Positions 48,281 to 51,987 of a DNA stretch of 51,987 nucleotides are shown piece after piece (position 1 is the stretch's first letter; each line of letters opens with the position of its first letter). The notes below the pieces were generated by a model that did not search any database, was not told the DNA's origin, and saw nothing but the letters and a program-made list of their open reading frames with translations. Both the position numbers and the translations under genes were made by a program. This DNA comes from Oehlia diaphana (lineage: Eukaryota > Glomeromycota > Glomeromycetes > Glomerales > Glomeraceae). Location: NCBI GenBank assembly GCA_003833135.1, contig QZLH01000013.1:31747-83733 (forward strand), written 5' to 3'.

Positions 48281-48411
48281 GTTAGCTGAAAACAGAGCTG
48301 AATTCCCGATTCTGATCATCTGGACTCGGTTTAATCGCAGAAAAAATCTTTTGGAATTTCACGCCTGAGCCGAGTCAGGATCACATTGTGGTTAATTATT
48401 TTTCGGCTAAC
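48281..48411. mobile_element. 131-bp MITE with TA flanks, copy 2
   Basis: Ends GTTAGCTGAAAA and TTTTTCGGCTAAC flanked by TA. Diverged relative of 43406-43545 in the same orientation. Both copies lie a few hundred bp upstream of a paralogous kinase start, at 810 and 430 bp, so the element may have been carried along by the kinase duplication. Confidence 0.72.
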
Positions 48412-48709
48412 TACACCATTATTCGAAAAAAGCAATTAATTTGAAAGATTCAATTTATACAAACATTAAACAATTTTTAAAGATTATTCTTTTAGATTCA
48501 CTATAATAATATCTTAAAATTAGGAAGTATACAGTTGATCCATGCAAGTATAGCGGCAGCAATATGCATAATTATATAATCCGTTTTTACTAATTTTGTA
48601 CTCATGAACAGATTATCAGCTGCTGTGTTACTTGTGTTAATTGACTTCAAAACGCTGAAATTTTTTTTTTTTTAAAATAAATTCTCAGCATTATAACTTA
48701 AGTGACAAG

Positions 48710-49350
48710 ATGACTTTGATGACAAATGGATTGTATACATTATTTAAAATATGATGAATTTAGTAATTGGTAGAGAAGGTTTCGGTAAAGTGAGTAAAGC
48801 GAATTTTTAACACGGGATTAATCGCACTAAAAAGTTTTGTTGATGAATATTCAAGCATTGGAGATTAGCTCAATAGGCTTAATTATGAGTTTATCAAGAA
48901 AGTAGGAATCGTTATTTCATATACAAATTTATATATAAATATAAAATAGTATTAATTTATCTCACTACTTAGAATTCTAGGAATAACAAAAGGTTAGCAT
49001 TAAATAGATAAATTATTACTAAATTTACCTTAAAATTTAAATACATTTAAATACAACCCATTTATTAGATCCTATAAGCTATATTATGGTGTTGGGACAT
49101 ACTGGGTTTTTAACCTTAATTAAAGTATATTATCTATATAGGAAAAATTGATCCGAATATTAAAAGTATGTATATTTACTTCATTTTCAATAAATATTTT
49201 AAATAATGACATGTGAATTAATCTCTTAAATTCAAGTATTGAGCTATACTTGAGTTCAACATCCTTAACCATTCTAATAATTTTCTGTGTATACTAACGA
49301 AGAATGGCATTGGATATTTCCATTAGTCTACCGACTGGCTCATTTTCACA
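48710..49350 (+). pseudogene. Decayed copy of the kinase gene at 44217
   Basis: ATG at 48710 follows a T-run and a promoter block shared with 44217. Exon 1 is recognisable (YDEFS, IGREGFGKVS, LIALKSFVDEYSSI) but has deletions and stops. Exon 2 is reduced to LGITK before GTTAGC (about 48971-48994). Exon 3 starts at about 49068 (SYIMVLG) and breaks off; a further piece (MALDIS) appears at about 49303 after an unrelated 180 bp. The rest is missing. Confidence 0.82.
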
Positions 49351-51179
49351 AGTACTTATTTCGATAACACTTTCGCATGAATAGTCATCTACAATAAACA
49401 ACTAATATGAAATGAAGCCATCGTTGTAAAGCTATAAGATATAGCCAGAAAACTAGAAAAAAAATCAGGGGAAAAAAAATTAAAACTAGAAGAAAAAAAC
49501 CCGAGAAAAAAATTTACTCGATATCACTACGTCACTTACATTTGTGCCATAAAATGATCATATCGATATGTATTTTTAAAAATTGTCAAAATAATACAAT
49601 ACCAATAAAAATAATTGTAAGAGATAATTATTTTTAAAATAAAACAATAAAAGAAATCAATTGAAAATATGACCTGTCATTTACACAATAGTAATTATTT
49701 TATAGTATATAGTATATTTTATCATTGTTGTTCCCTATTTTCTTTCGCTTGGTTTTTTTTTTCATTTATAAAAGATTTTAAAAAAATGATTAAATTTTAA
49801 AAAGCTTCGGAACTATTACTATTAAACTTGAATATAATATTGAGATTACGAATAAAATAAAGGAAAGTTTTTCTCATTTGGAATATAAAATCTTTCAGAA
49901 TTACACAAATTTTCAAATCCGTCTATTATAGTATAATCAATAGTAGAAACGGATAAATAAATACATATAAAATTTACTACCCAGTAGGTATAACTACATT
50001 TGCATAATCGTGTAAATGGTGCTGATCAGGGGATAATAAATTTTTGATCCGAATTATATATATAAGCTTAAATATATTAATACCTTCCAATTTTTTGGTA
50101 TTTTAAGGACTTTAATCTTCTCAGGAATTATATTCATAGAAAGAAAATTGTTATATAATAGTTCCAATGATTATGATTCTTTGGAAAATTAATGTCAAGA
50201 AAAATATGATCGAAGATAAAAGTATTTCTGAAAATTTTGTAATGTCTAACGTGCGTCGTCATCTTCTTCGTCTTCTTTTTTGTTATTACTCTTTATTTCT
50301 TAGAATTAACCTCCTGTCATAAGGACTGCTAATTCCGGAAGAGGAATAAGCTAAACTATTTAAAGAAGATCAAAGAGTCTCTCTTCTTCGTCGCCATCAT
50401 CATCATCTTCTTCTTCTTCTTTTCGTCACTCTTCTTTTCTTAATTTGTACTTTACTTCACTTGCTCACTCTCAACATTTAGTTATTTACAAAAATTGCGT
50501 GCAACAGCCTCCTCTCCAAGAAATAATGATATCCTTATGATCATTTCTCTTTGTTAATTTATGAACCGTTTGGCTTTGCCATCAATACATATATCTAAGT
50601 TCTACCGTGAAGTAGTCAACTATACTTCTACTTACCAACCAACAAATAATATGGCTTTGACTCCATAAACACACTTGGCAATTTTTTCTAAAACATCTGT
50701 GTTGAAATCTTCATTATTAAAACCCCTGCCGTGGCTATTGACAATGCTGCAAATCTCGTTAATTATATTTTTATGTTGCAGAAAAGAACAGACGATAGAT
50801 TTGCTTATTTAAAATGAATTGTTATTTTTATTCCCTTTCGTTATTATTTGTTTTTATTTTATTGTTGTTTTAATATTATATTTGCTATATTCAAGATATC
50901 AAGAACTTTTTCTATTAATACCTATCAAATAAAATAAATAAAACAACTAACATTATGATTTATAATGTAAAATATGAATGAATGTTTCATTTACTTCACA
51001 AGATTCCACTCATTTGAATTTCATTAAAATAGATTAACCAATATTGGAAACCGATACCGATTAGTACGTTATTAAATTTAAACATAAACTTTGTAAACTT
51101 TGCCATATTTTCTCATATACAGTATTATAATTTGATTGATAAAAAAATCTAATTTATTTTATTTCGATAATTCGATATA
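49351..51179. other. Intergenic, low-complexity sequence
   Basis: No gene. About 50240-50440 is pyrimidine-rich with runs of CTT/TTC and CAT triplets. About 49434-49550 is open (ARKLEKKSGEKK) and purine-rich; too short to call. Confidence 0.5.
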
Positions 51180-51670
51180 CATATGGAAACTATATCTCAA
51201 TAACTGTGATGCGAAACCTGCACAATTTCTCACACAATACTCTCTCCACACACATGAGATGACAAGATTTGGGTCATCAGAATTTTTTTCATGAGACTAA
51301 TCATATCCAATAGAACTAGTGTCTGCTATGCGCAATATTCATTCATCAGATTATAGTTTTAGTTTTAGTACTATTAACCTGTTTGTATTGGAGTCCAAGC
51401 TTTGATATTGCTGTAATTTCCAAACTACTCCTATGAAAACAAATAGTCCTCCTAAATAAGCGCACTTTTATTTTTTTATCACTCACAATTCAAGCAATCT
51501 CAATCTTAGGAAATAACCATAACTCTCACTTGCAAGTTGTATTCATATCGTATTAAGCATTTTCACTTATTCCATAAGCGACATCAACATTAATAAAAAA
51601 TATTGAATTAATATGGTCAATTTTTGCATGAAAACGCGTATAGATATCTAATACTTGAATATTCTCTTGA
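51180..51670 (-). pseudogene. Decayed paralog of the gene at 39489-40727
   Basis: Minus-strand similarity runs over the C-terminal half of that gene. Conserved nucleotide words include CACAATTTCTCAC, TTTGGGTCATCAGA, CTGCTATGCGCAA, ATTCATCAGAT, GTCCTCC and CAATTTTTGCATGAAAA. An unrelated insert of about 60 bp lies near 51350-51420, and frames are broken repeatedly. Confidence 0.8.
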
Positions 51671-51769
51671 CTTTCCGCCGATATTGGATCAATGAAAAAG
51701 TTGCGTCATTCGGCAGTCTCAACTACGGTGTACCGTTTGGACCAAAAGTGACAAAATTATGAAAATCGA

Positions 51770-51830
51770 AATTTCGAAATTCTGAAATTTTGAAATTTCG
51801 GATTTTGAAATTTTTGATTTTTGAAATTTC
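51770..51830. repeat. Short GAAATTT tandem words
   Basis: Six or more irregular copies of GAAATTT(C/T) at roughly 10-13 bp spacing, leading into the inverted repeat at 51825. Confidence 0.6.
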
Positions 51831-51977
51831 CTTTTATGTGAAATTCCCTTTTATGGTAACGATCTACGTTACACAAATTTCCAAAAATGAGAATTTTGTG
51901 TTACAGAATTTCCTGTTTTGGAAATTTGTGTAACGTCGATCATCACCATAAAAGGGAATTTCACATAAAAGGAAATT
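51825..51977. repeat. 62-bp inverted repeat with 29-bp loop
   Basis: Arms 51825-51886 and 51916-51977 pair with few mismatches. They share AATTTCCTTTTATGTGAAAT, TTCCCTTTTATGGT and CGTTACACAAATTTCC. Transcribed, it would form a long hairpin. It may be a small palindromic element or the edge of a larger one cut by the window end. Confidence 0.85.
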
Positions 51978-51987
51978 CGTAAAAGGA

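Noticed and set aside
1..51987. tRNA, rRNA and CRISPR-like features
   Set aside because: I saw no T-loop/acceptor pattern, no rRNA core sequence and no regularly spaced direct repeats with unique spacers; a covariance-model search would be the decisive test.

Overview
The window looks like nuclear DNA of an arbuscular mycorrhizal fungus, most likely Rhizophagus irregularis or a close relative in the Glomeromycotina. The reasons are extreme AT richness, short GT-AG introns of about 60-100 bp, families of TKL-type kinases with the lineage-typical Cys-rich HFQQNF/WTSG module and Sel1 repeats, many decayed paralogs, and many short inverted-repeat transposons. The species is inferred from these features; no database was searched. 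A 626-base assembly gap lies at 28319-28944.

Layout. 1-6970 is gene-poor, with a scrambled kinase relic (2480-2895) and two TIR elements. 6971-9013 (-) encodes an intact 680-residue MACPF-like protein. 9500-14400 holds transposon debris, a MACPF-like relic and a kinase relic head to head. 16626-23016 (+) is best read as one eight-exon gene: kinase, Cys-rich module, kinase, coiled coil, two MACPF-type motifs, C-terminal domain. 23576-25303 (-) is a recently broken copy of the MACPF-like gene. 29174-34862 (+) is best read as one twelve-exon gene: kinase, the same C-terminal domain, pseudokinase, MLKL-like four-helix segment, pseudokinase, Sel1 repeats. 39489-40727 (-) is an unrecognised gene with one in-frame stop. 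44217-47391 (+) is a kinase-pseudokinase gene whose halves are joined through a run of tiny exon-like units. A decayed kinase (48710-49350) and a decayed copy of the 39489 gene (51180-51670) follow.

How the genes may work together. The MACPF-like protein and two of the kinase genes share one C-terminal domain. One kinase gene has itself absorbed MACPF-type motifs, and the other carries an MLKL-like four-helix segment next to pseudokinase domains. MACPF-like and kinase genes or relics stand head to head twice. This resembles, by analogy only, tandem-kinase immune proteins of plants and MLKL necroptosis. I propose a fungal kinase-controlled, membrane-active recognition or cell-death module. The domain architectures are read from sequence; the function is inference.
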